Source of the DNA: Dryas octopetala
Lineage: Eukaryota; Streptophyta; Magnoliopsida; Rosales; Rosaceae
Assembly: GCA_963921425.1 (NCBI GenBank)
Contig: OY992835.1
Location: 8,246,001-8,310,000, forward strand
Reading direction: 5' to 3'
Length of the DNA stretch: 64,000 nucleotides
In this document: in pieces, positions 35,240 to 47,534 of the stretch
Layout: each line of letters begins with the position of its first letter
Position numbering within the stretch: the first letter of the stretch is position 1
Position numbers and translations under genes: made by a program
Notes under the pieces: generated by a model
What the model was told of the DNA's origin: nothing
Database searches by the model: none
The model's input: the letters and a program-made list of their open reading frames with translations, nothing else

Positions 35240-35840
35240 ACCACGATCGTTCATTAATTCAACGATCTGAACTGTTCATTTTATATGTTGATAGTCAAAA
35301 ATCATCCTTACAAAAAATCGGCCAAATAGGAATTCACCTACCCGTTCGAATGTTCGATTATCATTGAAAAACCACGATCATTCATTAATTCGACCACTGT
35401 TATGTTACTTTTACATCTCCGATTAAGCTAATTTTTGCAAGGATTCTCTTTGAGTGGGGAACTAAAGTTTGAACGGTTCGGATCGTTGAAAACACGATCG
35501 ATATATGAGCTTCTACATATAAATACACTTGAAGAGTATAATTCTATTAACTTTCCCATTGAAATCTTGTCGTTTCCATAATTATGAAGACCACAACATG
35601 ATTTCAACAATTTGACCCGTTCATTTTCTATGTTCATAGTCAAAGATCATCCTTACAAAAATTCGGCCAAATCGAAATTCATCTACCCATTCGATCATCA
35701 TTAGAAAAACCACAATCGTTCATTAATTCGACCACCGTTATGTCACTTTTACATCTCCGATTAAGCTAATTTTTTGCACGAATTATCTTTGAGTGAGGAA
35801 CTAAAATTTTGAACGGTTCGGATCGTTGAATACACAATGG
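35240..35840. repeat. Two tandem palindromic core units
   Basis: Two units of about 347 bp. Each contains CGTTCATTAATTCGACCAC, CAAAAA(A)TCGGCCAAAT and, inverted, TTTGCAAGGATTCTC followed by GAACGGTTCGGATCGTTGAA. These are the same units as 26580-27380. Confidence 0.85.
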
Positions 35841-36110
35841 AATCGTTTGTTTATAAAAATATGTAATAAAATATATAATAAAACATATGTACATTTACGT
35901 TTTATTATAGTTATAATATTGTATATAATTTTAAAAGTTTATTATTTATGGTATTATACTATTACTAACATAATAGTATTATATAATAACTTAATAAACA
36001 TATTAATAATTTATTGAAGTAAACAAACGAAAGAGCTATTAAATATGTTAAATTCACAAACTTGACAAATTAACTAGTCAGCTCAGTTGGTTGAGAGTTG
36101 AAATTTGTTA

Positions 36111-37748
36111 GGCCTTCCACTATGCCACCTGAAAATGTGACCCAAAACCCATTTTGGGTCATAAATGGCTCACACCCAAGCACTATGGGTCGGAAAATAT
36201 GACCCAAAAGAGGGAGTAACCCAAAGGGTAATCCAAATCCGGGTCTCAGTGTGAGCCAAAATGGATGTGACCCAAAATGGATGTGACCCAATTGCAAGAG
36301 AGGCCCACCCACGTGAGGAGAGAGAGTGTGCTACAGCTGAAAAGTAGGTGGGCCCTGCCTGCTATTCTTGTCGGCTGAACAGAAGCTGAAAAGGAGGTGA
36401 CGTGTGCGGCTTTGCTGACTGGTCACCAACGGTCCAGATTAAATGACCGTTGGTGAGCAATGGCTGTCATTGTTTGTCCTTTATTTTTTTTTAAGATGGA
36501 CCGGTTTGAAATTAAAGGGCCTAGATTAATGGACTGTTGATAATCAACGGTCCAAATCGCCCAAGTTTTTTTTTTTAAACAAATATTTAATAAATCATTT
36601 AAAATTGAAATAGTAACCGAAAAATTTCAAAAAAATTAATAAAAATTCCCCAAACCCTCCAATAGCTATATTCTCAAATGGGTCTATATATATCATACAA
36701 CACTCATAGTTTTTCATCATAAACTACAACCTTTGTTTACCAAATTTGCACAAATTTTTTTTTTCTTTGTCATGGCTCCTAGAGGAAATGCTTGGGGGGT
36801 AGCTGAAGATGAAGCCCTAGTGATGGCATACCTAGAGATGCCGAGCGAATTTTATGCTTGCCTATTGGAGGCCGAGCGAATGCGCGCAAGCGGTGCAAAT
36901 GATGCCAATGGTAAGTTTTTATGCATTTATATATTTGTATGATTATTATATGTTTTGTTTATAAATGAAGCATATTTATATAATGATATTATTATTTTTG
37001 GCGTTATTGGCGTCCGATTGAGCTTGGGTATATCATGAAGGCGTGCATAATATTGCACAATATGATCGTGGAGAATGAGCGCCCTGAGGATGACTGTAGG
37101 GATGACCCAATAGACCTAGAAGCGAGCACTAGAAGGGTAGAAGCTGAATACGAAGGTGTAGAACCATGTCCGACCATTGCCGCTCCATCATCATTCCCTG
37201 AGATGAATATTCGTCAGAATTTGCTTAGGGACCGAAATGTCAATGAATCCCTAAAAACCAATTTGATTGAGCACATCTGGATCCGAGAGGGGAACCTACC
37301 ATTTGCCCCAACCCATTGAATCATCGTGTTGTTTTTTCTTTAAATCATCGTGTTGTTTTTGTTTTTTCTTTTAGTCATCGTGTTGTTCTTGTTTTTTCTT
37401 TAAATCATCGTGCTGTTCTTGTTTTTTATGGTTGTTGAAGTCCCGATGTTGTAAGACTTATATTGTCTAATTTATGAAATTTTCTTATTTTAAATATATA
37501 CAATATTGACCTTATTTTAAAGATCTCATTAAAATAAGACCAATAGAACAATTTTTATTATAATTTAAATTTTAAATTATAAATTAAATATCACTTAATC
37601 AATATTAGCCATATTTTAAATATGTATAAAACACTGTGACCCAAAATGGATCACAACAACATTGCAGTGAGAATTGGGTCACAACACTATTTGTGACCCA
37701 AAATGGGTTTTGGGTCACAAAAAATGGGTCTTACCATAGTGGAAGGCC
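36111..37748 (+). mobile_element. PIF/Harbinger element, internally deleted
   Basis: 1638 bp. TSD TTA (36108-36110 and 37749-37751), the 3 bp preference of PIF/Harbinger. TIRs start GGCCTTCCACTATG and are followed inward by repeats of TGTGACCCAAAATGGGT. It contains the two ends of element-encoded proteins only. Confidence 0.9.
36772..37319 (+). pseudogene. Deleted Harbinger coding remnants (Myb-like start + DDE transposase end)
   Basis: 36772-36912 begins MAPRGNAWGVAEDEALVMAY, like the N-terminus of the Myb/SANT-like DNA-binding protein of plant PIF elements. 37035-37319 contains KACIILHNMIVENER, the diagnostic C-terminal block of the plant Harbinger DDE transposase, and ends in a stop. The catalytic domain that should lie between them is absent, so the element would depend on a partner for transposition. 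Confidence 0.85.
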
Positions 37749-38216
37749 TTATGTGAGGTCTCATGTTCAAATCACAACATAGCCAAAATCCTATATTTTT
37801 TTTATTGAAGATATATGTGTCCAAACAGGCTTTAGGCCCATTCTGGGCCGCCCGTTCGGGCCTAGCCCGGCCCGGCCCTCCAAGCCCGCAAGCCAAAGCC
37901 CGATGGGCAGGCCTTGGGCTTGTGTATTAAAGCCCAAGCCCGGCCCGGCCCGAAAGCCCTATTGGGCTCCTATAATTCAAACCTGAGTCCGGCCCAAACC
38001 CAAAAAATTTGGGCCGAGCTGGCCCGGCCCGGCCCATTGCCGACCCCTACTATTATATGCATGTGAATGTTAGGGGGAAAATGACTTCATGACTTGTGGG
38101 CTTACCAAAGGGACAAGGTGGGAAGAAACAGAAAGTGCTTCTAAAGAGAATGATGATTCCTTGAACCTTATTTCTGTTGCAGAGCATAATTGTGTCTCCT
38201 TTAAAGGCTTAAAAAA

Positions 38217-39450
38217 TCACCATGGCCCCATGGAAACTTCATCATACCAGCTTCAAGCTAAAGGGAAAAGGTTCTTTGGGATGCTCTTGTGGTAAATTTC
38301 ACTAGCACTCATGGCCTAACTAAAGCTCAAGCTTTCCTGTTGTCTAATAATGTTAAAATCTCAATATCTCACATTTAAAAAATAGGAACATATTAGGAAT
38401 ATGAGCTCTTAAATACCTTGCATTGCAAGTCAAATTTGTAAAGGCACATTCTACTTAAGGGTTCTACTATTTAATATCAGAGCCAGAAATGTTGCCCCAT
38501 CGTGATTGTCATCGCCAATGGAGCAACTTGTCAAGGGATACTACTTGTAAAAAACGCAAGGTCTGCGAAGTGACACATAGGGAGGGCCCTTGCAAGCCGG
38601 TTTTGTTAGGACAAATTTGAAGGGTTCTATCACATAACTGCCTAAGCCAAAAAAAAAAAGAATTAATTAATTATAATACAGCTACTCCTACTTGAATGTT
38701 ATAAGATTAACTGGACATGTCTAGATTATGAAAGCTATATCAGGACAAGGAAGCAAGCTGGGTGGAGTAATATGCCAGGAATATCACTCTTACCAGTTTT
38801 AAGTTTAGCTGGCCTGCATGTGCATAGCTACGGCAAAAAGACAGCATTTCACTCTACCAGACTTTAAACATATATGACATTCTATGTTGAACACAAACTG
38901 TGAATGTAAATTTCAGAAGTTGAATCTTGAGGAGAAGAAGAAAAAGAAAATGGAAAACAAAACCTTGGGTGAGTTAGTTGCTATCAAAATCACTTGCCAT
39001 GATCTTCAACTGACCTGAAGCATCATCAGGCATGTGCTCTTACTCTGAGAGAGATGGACAATCCTACATTATGACATCCATATCTAATTGGCTGCCAAAA
39101 CCAACCTTAAGATTTAGCTTCAAGGATAATCAAAGGAGACAAAAAAGGGGGACATGCAAACAGATATTTATTTAGTATTATTTTATGTACAAGATCTACT
39201 CTTTCATTGATTAGAAAATGCACTAATGGAGAAGAGTTGTCTGTCTGTCTGTTTCTGGTAATGAAACTTACAGATTCAAATGTCTCATCGAATACTGTGA
39301 TTCAAAGCATAGTTTGAGCTAATTTCATTGGTTAGAAAAATCAAGTGAACACAGTCAATTCAAAACCATAGTGTCAATGATCTGAGACAAAGTAGGTTGA
39401 ACTTTCAAGTTTCAAGAAACAGGATATAACTGTCAAGGAGACTTGCATGT
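38217..39450. other. Intergenic DNA downstream of the CPBP gene
   Basis: No coding frame recognised. It should include the 3' UTR and terminator of the minus-strand protease gene next to 39456. No clear transposon ends seen. Confidence 0.5.
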
Positions 39451-39455
39451 AAAAT

Positions 39456-42386
39456 TTAAGATAAGAATGTTATCATTAGGGTCAAGGCGTTGTACAGGGA
39501 ATGTATGAAAATGGAAGATCTCAAGTTTCCAGTCCAACAATAAGAGCATCCAAGGACACATCCAATGATGAACAACTGTAAGAAATTCTCACCAGAGAAG
39601 TGAGCTGCACTAAAAATAGCTGAGCTTATCAAAACTGCTGACTGCCAATTCATAGCAGACGAAATTGACGCTAATACAAATCCTCTGTAAACAGTTTCTT
39701 CCAGCAAGGGAGTGACAATGCAGTATACCAGGACACAAGCAGCTTTTGAGATGTTGCTGCTTACCAGGATTTCCTTCAGTACAGGGTTGTTTATATCCTG
39801 CAAAGAATGGTGTAAAATAAACTACTTGAAAGAAGAACAGCACTTTCCAAAAGGAAAAATCGTTAAACCACAGATCCATTAAAGAAATATAAATGATCAG
39901 TAACAAAAACTACAGAAAAATTTGGAAAGAAAAAATAACATATATAGGAAAACTCTAGAATCGCTAGAAAATAAGCAAAATTCTTCAGGTTTCTTCTACT
40001 TGCATGAAAGGGTCAGCTGCATAATGCGTTGATGCACACTATTGAAGCAATAGCTTATCAAGGAAAAATTGCATTGACAAAATATGTAGATTGAAAGACG
40101 CTCAAAAAGGCCAAAATTAGAGAATTAATAAACCAACAAATCTTGACTAAATTAAATGCAAGATTAATTTGGGAGATTCCAGCCACTTAGATTAGGCTTT
40201 TATTGTTTATTTGATTCTTCTTAGGCCCTTTCAAAATTTAATTTACTTGTTGTCTGCAGTAGTTTTGAGATTACTTTAATTTAGTAACCAAATCCTAAAT
40301 TATAATCCTACAAGCCTCTTCGAGCAAGCCTTAATTGACCCTAAACTAGTTGAAATCAAACCACAGCCAATCACCCTTAACAGTATGAACTCAAACTGGT
40401 CCTAAAATCAGCCACAAAAAAGACAAATACTGAAAACATAATGTTACATCTGAAAGCTTTTAAGCATTGAATAAGCATACAAACTCCTTTCAGAAAAAAA
40501 GAAAAAAGAAAAAAACCATCATCAATACTGTGAGGTCCTTGCATAATCATCCATCATCAGATTGGTCATATTATTCTCAAAACCCATTTCCTTACCATAT
40601 TTGTAAACAAATAGAATCACTATACCTTGTTCCATTTGTATGCGGTATGCCATTATAGTATGCACTAGGCAAGAGAAATTACATAATTCCTCACTTGTTT
40701 TCCACGTTTACTGAAGCATAATCTACAGGTCTGGAGAACTAAAGAGAACACAGCTATATGGGTCTTCTTTTTGTTCAAACAATTAGCCTACCCAATTGTA
40801 ACAGGAGATACTTATCCCAATTTTTTTCCACTTTGGTTCATTAACATTATAACAACAGAAGAAAACCAAAATCAGATGAGTTTATCATGCCAACCTTGGG
40901 ATCAATAACTCTATTGGCAAGCAAAGAAGTCAGGAAAACCAACATAAATAGAAACCCAAATCCTACAGCTGATGCCAACAACCAGCTCCTCTCTTTTGAT
41001 AATTTGTTAGCTTTGAAGAAATTCACAAACTTATACTGTGGCTTAGCAGTGCTCTGCAGAAGAAGCAGAGCTAAAATGAACTCTAGAAGTTGTGCTCCAA
41101 GCAACGATATTGCCTGCACTACCAGAATGAAAACAAAGATCAGTCATTAGGGTGCAACTTTATTAATGCCAACTGAGCTTCTTCAATGCTATGTTATTTT
41201 TTAAAATCAGATACAATGCTATTTTACTTGGAACTAAATAGTTGCTTGTTTCAGTTGGTACCTTGAAATATTGACGAGATTCCTATCTCTATATTAAAAA
41301 ATAAAAACCAAGTACATCCATGGCCATGCTCACTTGTTTTAATTTTGAATTGGTAGTTTGATGCAAACAGAGAATTGGATGGGATACTTGATTATGTGGT
41401 GGTTCATTAACCTCAATTCCGAGCATATGCCAATCCATACCCAAGCACATAATACAAACAAATTCAATATTTAACCCCTAACAGACTACACCTACATTAC
41501 AGTGTTAAATGATGAAAAGGGAATTAAGATTGGCCTCCTTCAAAAATAATTTTCTATAATTGTCCTCTTAACATTTTCCATTCTTCAAATAATCAAATAT
41601 TGTACAACGCCATTTTGGTCAATGTTGAACATAGAAAGAAAGAAACAAGCTCACCTCAATCTGTGGATCAAGAATAGGTTCATGAAACACATAAGCAACC
41701 ACAGACAACCCTCCAAAACTCAGAGGAATGTGCAAACTGAACATGTAGAAAGCCATAGTGCTCCATACACTTCCATGGTCCCATGGAGAATCTGCCGCCA
41801 GTGCCGAGAAGCCCTGTAATTTAGGACCACAAAGAATCTCATTCCATGTTTAGATAAAAGAACAAAGGCCAAAGAACCCACATTAGTTTTTTGTATGTCA
41901 AAGAACCCACATTTTAAATATCACTGAATATATTAAGTTGCCATTTTCGTTTTTTATGTTTCCCAAGAGATACAAATCCAACTGCTTAATTCCCCATTTA
42001 TTTAGGTTTTTGTTTTTTTTGGGGTTTTGACAGTGAGTAGTAACAGTGAATTCATCAAAAGAAAAACCCAGAAAATCTTTAACAAAATTTCGGAGGTTTC
42101 AACAAAAGTTCCCAAAGAGATGGAATGGAATTGTATTGAATCTGAATAAATAGAGTAGCAGAAGCGAGTGTACCTGAGAAAAGGGTTCGTGAGTGTTTTC
42201 AGTTTTGTTACAAAAGCACTTGAAAGAATGTTTAGAGCTTAAGCTGGATTTGAATTTGGTGAAACAGAGAAGAGTATTATTAGGAGATAGGAAGGGAATT
42301 AGGGGGGTGAAGACTGCAATAGATTTTTTAGGCATAGGGTATACAGGACGACAAAGCTGCCACTGTACCTGTATCATTCTAGCCAC
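39456..42386 (-). CDS. CPBP (CAAX/Abi-type) intramembrane metalloprotease, plastid-like
   Basis: Four exons join in phase 0 with GT-AG introns: 42386-42174, 41813-41655, 41113-40895 and 39797-39456, giving 310 residues. Residues 1-71 are Ser/Lys/Phe-rich and poor in acids early on, as in a chloroplast transit peptide. Several hydrophobic spans follow (for example LLGAQLLEFILALLLL). The last exon holds the CPBP signature: EETVYR at 230-235, FSAAHF with His263, and HSLYN with His296 and Asn300. These are the proposed metal and catalytic residues of the Abi/CAAX family, some of whose plant members act in the plastid. All key residues are present and no frame defect is seen. The start is the only ATG that gives a transit-like leader in frame. 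A 6.4 kb MULE ends 182 bp upstream of the start codon. Confidence 0.92.
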
Positions 42387-42689
42387 AGTCTCTATTTTTC
42401 CTTCCTCTCCGGTCTCCTCTCAGTAAGCTACTGTAACTCTGTAAGTCTGTAACCCAATAATAAATGGGCGACCACAAATTTGTCCAGGAGTGCTTCTATC
42501 TAGACTTCTCTTTACAGCACGCACATTGCCACATCGGTAGTGCTAAATGTTAAATGCTATTGCAAAAAAGCTTATTTGCACATTTGGCGTCTGGTTTTAA
42601 GGTTTGGTCTCACTTTAATTCCTGATATTTTGTCTCACATAACCCCTGAACTTAGAGTTTGTGATAATAGTCAAGCACCTCCACAATAC

Positions 42690-45600
42690 TGTCGCACACA
42701 AAGAAAGTGTTAGTGACCCTCTTCCACCTGCTTCAGAACCTATGCCTTACATGTCATCCAAAGCGAAACAAAAAAGTCTTAAAGGAATGTGGACAAATAG
42801 TAAAAAGAGGATGCATTGGTACATTGCCAAGTTCTTCATAAATGAAAGCTTTATCTCCTCATTTCAAGAACATAATTAGTGAAGCTCAAAAAACAAGTAT
42901 TATATTATCAATATTCATTAAGCCATTTCTTTGATTTATGCATGTAAATTAAGTAAAAATATTGATGTGCTTCTAATACGGATTTTATACTATTAGGTCC
43001 TGGAATAGAGATCCCATCACCATTTGAGATAAAGAAGAAGTACTTACCACGTACGAGAGTACGAAGAAATGAAAGACTATGTGAACGAATGAAAAGAACA
43101 TTGGAAGACGTATGGATGCACCATCATGTATGATGGATGGACAGGTCCAACGCATATGTCTATCATAAATTTCATGGTGTATTATAAATGGTCAACTGTT
43201 TTCTTGAAGTTTGTAGATGCTTCAGACAAAATCAAGGACCATACATACATTTTTGGCTTGCTTGAGGATGTCATTAATGAGGTTGGAAAGTCCAATGTTG
43301 TCCAAATTGTTACAAACAATGGATCAGCCTTCGTTAAAGCTGGAAAAAGGATGATGATACACTACAATCTATATTGGACTCCTTGTGCCGCACACTGTAT
43401 AGATTTGATATTTGAAGATATTGAAAAACATGAGACGATTGCTAATGCCATATGTAAGGCCAGGGGATTAACCAACTACATCTACAATCATAGTTGGTTA
43501 CTAGCTCAAATGAGGAGTATTTGTAAAGGGGATTTGGTTCGCCCAGGTGCAACTTAATTTGCAACTAACTACATTACCGTCAGCAGTATTATAAAGAGAA
43601 AAGCTGGTCTTAGACAACTTTTTACAAGCGATGCATGACATGATAGTCGATTTAGTAAAGATCAAGAAGGGAAGAAAGCTGAAAGTCAAGTGATTGACCA
43701 AAGGTTTTGGGATGCTTTGGATGGAGTAAAATCCATTTACGATCCGTTATACCATATCCTCCGAATCGTTGACATAGAGGTAGTGCCTACAATGCTCATC
43801 TTATATGATGTTTTTAAAGTCATGAAAGATAAGATACACCATATCAGAGGAAAACAATGGGTCACTAGTATCATCAACAACCGATGGGAGAAAACATTAT
43901 CTCATCCACTACATAAGGCTGCCTATTATTTGAACCCAAGATATCAATATCTACCTGGAGTTTGCCACAATGATGAGTTACTCGTAGCAGTCCAACACGT
44001 ATTTGAAACGTTAAACATGATTGGGGATAGAGGTTTGCAACAATTTGGAATTGAGGTAAGTTCATACTAATCATGATTTGAATGTGGCTTCATTTCATAC
44101 ATAATAAATACATTTTCTTATGAATGTAGATCATCAACTTTAGAGACGCTCGAAAATCATTTCATATTGAAATGACGGTTAAATCACGTTTTACAATTTC
44201 ACCAGGTTGGTGGTTATTGAACTTAAAGATTCATTATTATCATAATTTATTATGTTGAGGTGTAACTTATTAAATCATTTATATTAACAAATGACTGGTG
44301 GAACTTATATGGCCACAATGCCCCGAACTTGTGAAAAGTTGCAATTCGTATACTGTCACAAACAACATCCTCTTCAGCATGTGAGAGAAATTGGAGTACT
44401 TTTGCTCTTATCAATACCAAACAAAGGAATCGTCTAACATATTCAAATCTAGAAATGTTGGTCTACTGCCAATACAATATGAAGCTCAAGCTAAGAGATG
44501 AATTGGCTGAACTTTCTAAGGTTGCTGAGAATGAATACATGGATTTTCTTGAAGTTGCGAGCCAAGCCGGTGATAGTGGATCATTATCAATGATCCACTT
44601 CATCAATGGATTATGCCAGCTCATTTGGATGATGATGATGGCAACCTTGATCCTATAGTGGCACAACAGGCTAGTAATGAAGAAATTGATGTTGGAAGAG
44701 TCATGTCAGAAGAAGTTGAGAGTGAACACTCTTCATCATTTGAGAGGGCAATGCTTTGACCTCGAGATCGGAGAAATGACATTACAGATGACGCCACTTG
44801 TGGAATAAATACTCGATGAAATTCTTTAGATGATGACAAATGAGACGACGATGGAGGCGATGAACAACAAGGAACACAAGCTGGTGGAAATTATGAACCA
44901 TTTACATGCGAAGCTGATTTTACTCATGTCATCCAAGATGAAGATCATGGGAGTAAAGAAGTTGGGGTAGGCATTGCTGCTATTAAGAAGCAATACTCAA
45001 GGATAAAATGTTGAGGAAACATTCCATCTGATGAAGAATCCATGGCCATTAGTTTTGAATCCATGAGCATAGGAACTGAACCTAGTAGCCACTCAAATGA
45101 ATCTTATGCTCATGATCAATATGGTTATGGTCAGTTTGTTAATGACCACCCCCAAATAACATATGAAGTTTCGTATGGAGAACAAGATCATGCACCGACT
45201 AGTTGGGTTAATCCTAACTATTCTATTTATGGGGGAATAGTAGGGAGTTCAAGAGAGATGTATGTGTTCTACGTTCAAACATACATGATGAGCTACTCAA
45301 GTGTCATGACTTGGCACAATTATTGTATGAGGGTAGATGAAAGCTCATATAATTATGAACATGCTAACTCTTTTTTCTGGATGCAGATGGACTCTCATAT
45401 AATTATCACCAATGCTCAAGGACGAACCCACGTTCATGGGTAGGGGGTCGGGCGACCCCCCAAAGGCCGGAGCACGAAGCCCCTGAAGTTATGGATGGCG
45501 ACACTGCGACCCCCCTAAGCTCAGGACAGCGACCCCCCAGCCTACCCAATGCACGAAGTCACCGAGTCACCGCTGCCCAGCCCAGCCTGCCCACTGCATG

Positions 45601-46595
45601 GTTTCCCCCACCAACTGCTCGATGAAATGGCTGACTACCTGATTCAGCTTTCGTTGTCTCCCCCTGAAAGTCTATAGTTGTTGGAGGAGTGAGCGTTGGG
45701 GCCTCAAGTTTCTCTACTTTACAATCAGCCCCTAAAGATTGATTTTAAGAACAATAATCCTCCAAGTAGACATCCGAAAATCTTTATTTTTGTAGTGTGC
45801 TTGGCATTTTCCAAAAACCATCACTTCCTGATTCATCTCTGCCACAAGATTCAATAGTGGGCAGAATAGTTATCTTCTCATTCATTCACATACAACTAGG
45901 AAAGGCAAACCTAATAAAAAACTAATTACAAGAACTACAGGGAACCCATATAAGGTAATTACACGGAAACCCCAATAGATTAGGAACAAACTTATGGAAA
46001 AATGGTCAAAACATTTTTGGTCAAAGTGGGAACCCATATAGTAAATGATTTTTATTGGCCATTTCTAATAGTAAATGATTTTTTTTGGCTACTCTGATAG
46101 TAAATGATTAATTAGTCTATTTTGAAACTTACTTAGAATTGTTTAATTTTTTGTAACTTTCCTACTCAAAACGACTTTAGAGCCAGGACTTAGAAGAAAA
46201 AAAAAAAAAAAAAAGCACAAACTTGCTTTGTTGCCAACATATTTGAGTTGCACACCAATTAACCAAACCCAACCCGTCCACCACCCGGACATTTCGCCGC
46301 CGCCCGCCAGTCAACTGCCCACCATGGCACCACCACTATCTCAAGTTTCACCTTGACCCCTCGGGTTAGAAATCCTGGATCTGTCACTGCCAATGCTTAT
46401 TAAATATTTTTGCATATCATATATTCATCACTGAAGTAATAGTTTATGCAGGTTACTTGTTTAATATGTGAATTGATAATTGATTCTATATTTCTTAGAG
46501 TTCCAGTCAACAAATTATGTGTTTTTATTGACTTACACCGATATTTTCTGATATCGATATATCCGTAAATTTGAGGACCGATATTTTCAACCTTG
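42690..46595 (+). pseudogene. Degenerate hAT transposase, DUF659 type
   Basis: Fragments in several frames. 42690-42870: KSLKGMWTNSKKRMHWYIAK. 43126-43557: the DUF659 core YDGWTGPTHMSIINF and LYWTPCAAHCIDLIFEDI. 43690-44070: KVMKDKIHHIRGKQWV and LNPRYQYLP. 44290-44660: dimerisation-region remains (LVYCQYNMKLKLRDEL). 45042-45408: a Tyr/Ser-rich tail. Where this family normally has TDN in the active region, this copy reads TNNGS, so a probable catalytic Asp is lost; stops and frameshifts also break it. The right end CAACCTTG at 46595, preceded by ATATCGG-type words, fits a hAT terminus. The left end is not found. Confidence 0.85.
45417..46389. mobile_element. Non-autonomous hAT, 973 bp
   Basis: A perfect 8 bp TSD CCAATGCT lies at 45409-45416 and 46390-46397. 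The right end, inverted, reads CAGTGACAGATCCAGGATTT; the left reads CAAGGACGAACCCACGTTC. These are the typical unequal ends of a widespread plant hAT group. The left subterminal region has GGGGGTCGGGCGACCCCCC. It interrupts the tail of the DUF659 pseudogene. Confidence 0.92.
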
Positions 46596-47529
46596 ATAAG
46601 AAGACATATGCTCCCATGATCGAGCCTAGGAGTAGTTAGGACCAGTGGGCAAAGAGTGGAAAGCTCACAATGAAGCCTCCTTTCTTTCACAAACAACCAG
46701 GAAACCCCAAAAAGCAGAGAATTAGGACTGCTACAGAGCCTCCAAAGCCACCCAGTGAAGCCTACAAGTTGAAAAAGTTTCACTTCAAGACAAAATATTC
46801 CAAATATGGCCAAACAAGACATGACTTGAGATCATGTGGGAGGAAACGCAATGGGGCCACCCTAGGTCAGGTAACTGTTCATTTACTTTTTTATTCAAGG
46901 TTGAAAGGTTGTGGTCCAATATAATATGTGGTAGCAATGACACTTTATTGATTTTTTGCAACAAGACAATGATAGTGATGTCCTACAGGCAGAGTCTGAA
47001 AGACCACCAAAGCTGAAAGTATGATTTGTTGATTTTTTTTTTTTTTTTTTTTTTTTTGCACTTTTCAATTAGAGATTTATATTTGACTTGTCTATCTGGT
47101 ATGTTTCTTCTGACTTTATATGGGTTTGTTGAATGCTCATTAAATCTCTTTTTCATGATTATATATAGATATTATTACTTTCAGGTTAAGAGGGGTGCAA
47201 GACAGACAAGACAAAGCACTATTTCAGCCAAAGCCTAAACTCATGACGGAAATATGGCACTAGGTGGAAATGAGTTTGTCCAACCTCAAAGTGCATCTCA
47301 GCCTAGGGAGAGCACTATCCCTGCCCATGTAGAGACACAACCTCAAAGTGCATCTCAACCAGAGAATGGTACTGCATCAACCTCTATGCCCAAAAGGAAG
47401 ATGACCCAAAAAGAGAATAAGAAAAAGAAGACTGGTGCCCAATTGCACTTGGAGAAATTAGGAAAACACAGAGGCATCTTAGGCTATGGAATTGATAAGT
47501 CTGTGACTCATATGTTTAATGGGCTATAA
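46596..47529 (+). pseudogene. MURA-like (MULE) transposase C-terminal fragment
   Basis: From 46602 the reading resembles the MULE C-terminus: YAPMIEPRSS, a stop, then KPPFFHKQPGNPKKQRIRTA and TEPPKPP, then the zinc-knuckle region KYSKYGQTRHDLRSC. The CCHC knuckle normally reads CxxCGxxGHxxxxC; here the first two cysteines are Y or S and the final one remains, so zinc binding is lost. A second piece (47254-47529) gives a Gln/Ser-rich tail and a lysine-rich segment KKKKTGAQLHLEKLGKHRG. Part of a disrupted MULE gene. Confidence 0.75.
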
Positions 47530-47534
47530 TGCTT

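Larger units (their letters stand above)
34703..38049. mobile_element. hAT-like foldback element, 3347 bp, with nested Harbinger
   Basis: A perfect 8 bp TSD CTATTATA lies at 34695-34702 and 38050-38057. The element starts TAGGGGTC and ends GACCCCTA. The outer 150 bp of each arm is GC-rich with GGCCCG/CGGGCC repeats. The arms continue as long inverted repeats: 34860-35220 pairs with 35870-36110 plus 37749-37830. A PIF/Harbinger element (36111-37748) sits in the right arm and two tandem core units (35240-35840) form the centre. No hAT transposase is present. Confidence 0.92.
34395..38216. repeat. Duplicated locus, copy B (interrupted by hAT-like element)
   Basis: 34395-34702 and 38050-38216 match copy A (11840-15270). 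At the hAT-like site, copy A reads ACTTCTATTATATGCAAGTG without interruption, confirming the element boundaries here. At the LINE and MITE sites this copy is itself uninterrupted. Confidence 0.85.

Noticed and set aside
45042..45443. 133-codon open frame with Tyr/Ser/His composition as a separate gene
   Set aside because: It continues the tail of the DUF659 hAT pseudogene and ends inside the 973 bp hAT insertion.
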